Assembly: GCA_033807775.1 (NCBI GenBank)
Contig: CM066327.1
Span: forward strand, 90,852,295 to 90,916,294
Direction: 5' to 3'
Source: Saussurea involucrata
Taxonomy: Eukaryota > Streptophyta > Magnoliopsida > Asterales > Asteraceae
Length of the DNA stretch: 64,000 nucleotides
A program made the position numbers and the translations under genes. The stretch's first letter is position 1, and the number at the start of each line of letters is the position of its first letter. A model generated the notes under the pieces. That model had not been told where the DNA came from. It worked only from the letters and a program-made list of their open reading frames with translations, and made no database searches. Shown here piece by piece: positions 63,061 to 64,000 of the stretch.

Positions 63061-63851
63061 TCCTCTCCCCTGCTTGAGGCTACCGCTGAAGCTCCTCTAT
63101 AACAACAAATAATCCCAGCGCTCAACGTTGAAGAACCAATAATCCCAGTCTCTGTCTGGAAGAGACTGAAGCTCAAGCTGAAGAAGAAGAACTGCTTTCT
63201 CACCCAAGAAGACCTTCCTTGCCTCCTCAAAGGTCAAGTGAAGATGAACAAAGAAAGAAAGCAGCGATGATCCAAAGACTCGAAAGCCAACGCTTGGTTC
63301 CTCCTCACCTTAAATGCTTGTCATCCAGGGAATTTGCTGAAGCCTTGAAAAGTGAAGAAATCCTCGCTGAAAAACAGAAAGCGGTCGATATTCCACCTCC
63401 TCCACCCATTCAGCCGAAAAGAACCGATTCAAAGAAGAAGACTTCATCCTCTTCAGGCCCGACAATAAGAAACGAGACATGGATTAAATTCTCTCGTGAA
63501 GCAGTTCTTGGTCCCAATCCTGATCTCTCTGGTCTCGATATCTCCTTACCTCCAGCTGAAGACTTTGTACCTGGTAAAGTTAACAGTGAACCCTTCGGCA
63601 TCTTTTTCTATGATTACACCGGTCGCAGATGCTTTCAAAGTGTCTCTGAGTTATACAAAACTCCCATCGAACAACTCAGAGATCTACTCTATTGGTGCGA
63701 CTACATTGGTAACCTCCTTGGATCCTTCCTAAAGCCCCTCATCTATTGCGAAGCAAAAGTTAGACGGGATCAGGGAGTAATAGTCCCTGATTGGATGATT
63801 CCAGAAACTGATACTCTTGATGAACTTCTCATCAAGAAAGAACCTGAGTAG
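63061..63851 (+). pseudogene. CopE ORF3 exon 3, internally deleted
   Basis: Starts SSPLLEATAEAPL, then a stop and frame changes. From 63219 it is open: AAMIQRLESQRL, ILAEKQKAVDIPPPPP, NETWIKFSREAVLGPNPDLSG, GIFFYDYTGRRCFQSVSEL and DWMIPETDTLDELLIKKEPE. About 110 residues found in other copies (from TQ..KDP to the helix before VDIPP) are missing in frame. Confidence 0.82.
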
Positions 63852-63909
63852 CTGATAGGATCACCTTTTGTATTCTTCTATCTTATCAGCTTGTATCTTC
63901 TTGTACTTG

Positions 63910-64000
63910 TGTTAGGACTAAAAGTCCAATAAAATAGAAAGTGATATAAAGAAAACAATAGTTTTATTTATTTGTTTGTAAAAGCCTTTAATTGGTTAAA
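63910..64000 (+). repeat. Possible start of another LTR
   Basis: CopE's 3' UTR stops matching its relatives at TTGTACTTG, and TGTTAGGACTAAAAGTCC begins, a TG start with a short inverted GGACTAAAAGTCC. Too little is visible to classify it. Confidence 0.35.

Larger units (their letters stand above)
60718..63909 (+). mobile_element. CopE: older diverged relative, 3' fragment
   Basis: It consists only of ORF3 from its mid exon 1 through exon 3 and a short 3' UTR. It is clearly homologous but much more diverged than the other copies. It is cut on the left by CopD and on the right by a possible new element at 63910. It retains the two-intron layout of ORF3. Confidence 0.8.

Overview
This window is repeat-dense nuclear DNA of a flowering plant. 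Nearly every base belongs to nested LTR retrotransposons, and I see no convincing host gene, tRNA, rRNA or CRISPR array. The plant assignment rests on Copia and Tekay-like Gypsy proteins, primer sites matching plant initiator tRNA-Met (TGGTATCAGAGC), plant-style promoter words (TATA box, ACACGTGT G-box, TGACGTCA) and plant-type splice sites. Asteraceae is possible from overall resemblance, but I cannot show it.

Layout, using my own element names. GypG is a Gypsy-type LTR (about 81-1502) ending cleanly inside the 5' LTR of CopA. CopA (1503-45878, +) is a Copia element of about 13 kb, split by a 31.6-kb insertion flanked by the duplication AGACT. That insertion is CopB (9630-41232, -), of the same family. 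CopB is itself split twice: by NaJ (12901-18492, a gag-only non-autonomous element, duplication GACAG) and by CopC (25629-38628, -, duplication AATGC). CopC is 13,000 bp, and its LTRs differ by eye only in a poly-G run. CopA sits in the 5' LTR of GypF (45879-about 55632), a decayed Tekay-type chromovirus that also carries NaK (about 48662-51543), a non-coding LTR element. GypF's 3' LTR is fused by microhomology to CopD (about 55628-60717), a deleted Copia copy. CopD lies inside an older relative, CopE (60718-63909). A further LTR may begin at 63910.

The main biological interest is the Copia family. Each copy has gag (about 800 aa), pol (about 1,090 aa) and then a large third gene, here called ORF3. 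In CopC, ORF3 runs from 30892 to 26859. It appears to have its own promoter, a 5'UTR intron of about 390 nt, and three coding exons joined by an 81-nt phase-1 intron and a 152-nt phase-0 intron. Exon lengths of 1489, 1058 and 1254 nt give 1,266 codons plus a stop with no frame conflict. The same architecture is seen in CopA and CopB, and its coding introns in CopD and CopE. ORF3 has an N-terminal globular region, a KR-rich nuclear-signal-like patch, a heptad coiled coil, a strongly acidic tract and a conserved C-terminal block. I see no membrane segment, so it does not look like a classical env.

How the parts work together: Gag should form the particle. Pol supplies protease, integrase, reverse transcriptase and RNase H. 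LTRs, tRNA-Met primer sites and AGGGGGAGA polypurine tracts drive replication. ORF3's role is unknown. Gag and pol share one frame, separated by a TAA that sits inside a consensus branch point upstream of TGCAG, so splicing may make the Gag-Pol fusion. CopC is the only copy whose three genes look intact.
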